From Acidimicrobiia bacterium (GTDB lineage: Bacteria > Actinomycetota > Acidimicrobiia > IMCC26256): a stretch of DNA of 6,097 nucleotides. A program made the position numbers and the translations under genes. Location: positions 1 through 6,097 of the forward strand of contig JALRDW010000070.1 of NCBI GenBank assembly GCA_023262065.1. The letters are read 5' to 3'. The notes below the pieces were generated by a model. It saw only the letters and a list, made by a program, of their open reading frames with translations, was not told where the DNA came from and made no database searches. This document shows positions 5,941 to 6,097 of this stretch, piece after piece. Numbering within the stretch: the first letter of the stretch is position 1; every line of letters starts with the position of its first letter.

Positions 5941-6097
5941 ATCGTCAGCTTCAAAGCGCTCGACGAGCAAATCATTCTGCGCGTGGTTGACAAGTTCCTG
6001 TTGCAACTGGAAACCCAACTGGCCGAGAAGGGCGTGGTCACGGCGGAGTTGATTGAGCAGTACACGCCGAGTGCAGAGGAGTCTGCGGCCGTGCGCG
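5932..6097 (+). CDS. clpA: ClpA-like ATP-dependent Clp protease ATPase subunit, internal fragment in chimeric sequence
   Basis: Read on the plus strand from 5932, an open frame of 55 codons runs off the window end. It begins LDAIVSFKALDEQIILRV and continues VDKFLLQLETQLAEKGV. This matches the C-terminal region of the second AAA+ module of ClpA; E. coli ClpA has RNRLDNIIWF followed by VVDKFIVELQVQLDQKGV here. ClpA unfolds substrates for the ClpP protease in the cytoplasm. The codons differ from the rest of the window (AAA, CAA, ATT, GTT, TTG, GAA occur), and a hand count gives about 52% GC for 5941-6030. The wording of the motif is closest to proteobacterial ClpA. After about 6036 the translation no longer resembles ClpA: the expected GYD and GARPM motifs are not reached or not recognisable. 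Upstream of 5932 the expected Arg-Asn-Arg is absent. It is a fragment, most likely joined artificially. Confidence 0.65.

Overview
The window is GC-rich DNA whose genes use almost only G or C in third codon positions. The gene content fits a high-GC Actinomycetota: an actinobacterial-type APS reductase directly behind a probable sulfite reductase, a MurT/GatD lipid II amidation pair, and a site-2 protease next to ispG as in the mycobacterial dxr-rip1-gcpE neighbourhood. An Acidimicrobiia-like source is possible, but that is inference. No mobile element, CRISPR array, tRNA or rRNA gene was seen, and every stretch except the last about 160 bases is explained by ordinary, closely packed genes.

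Layout, plus strand: the C-terminal tail of a probable nitrite/sulfite reductase (1-113) overlaps cysH (110-808). After a 54-base gap come murT (863-2086) and gatD (2086-2841), which overlap by one base. Minus strand, transcribed from right to left: a 5'-truncated rseP/rip1-type M50 protease (4990-5940), ispG (3732-4967) and an alpha/beta-hydrolase of the monoacylglycerol lipase type (2842-3723). The two gene sets converge at 2841/2842 with no base between their stop codons.

How the genes work together: the first pair belongs to assimilatory sulfate reduction (APS to sulfite to sulfide for cysteine). MurT and GatD form the two-subunit enzyme that amidates D-glutamate in the lipid II stem peptide. 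On the other strand, ispG supplies HMBPP in the MEP isoprenoid pathway and lies with a membrane protease, a familiar pairing in actinobacteria. The hydrolase is probably translationally coupled to ispG.

The one real anomaly is at the right edge. At about 5932-5940 the M50 gene stops making sense just upstream of its GIKAIPAGGY segment, so the HExxH zinc site is absent. The sequence switches abruptly to lower-GC DNA that encodes, on the opposite strand, a piece of a proteobacterial-type ClpA ATPase. The two sides share a short stretch compatible with both genes (CTTGATGCC). The simplest reading is a chimeric join at a contig or read end, not a new biological system. I found no convincing evidence of an undescribed system here.
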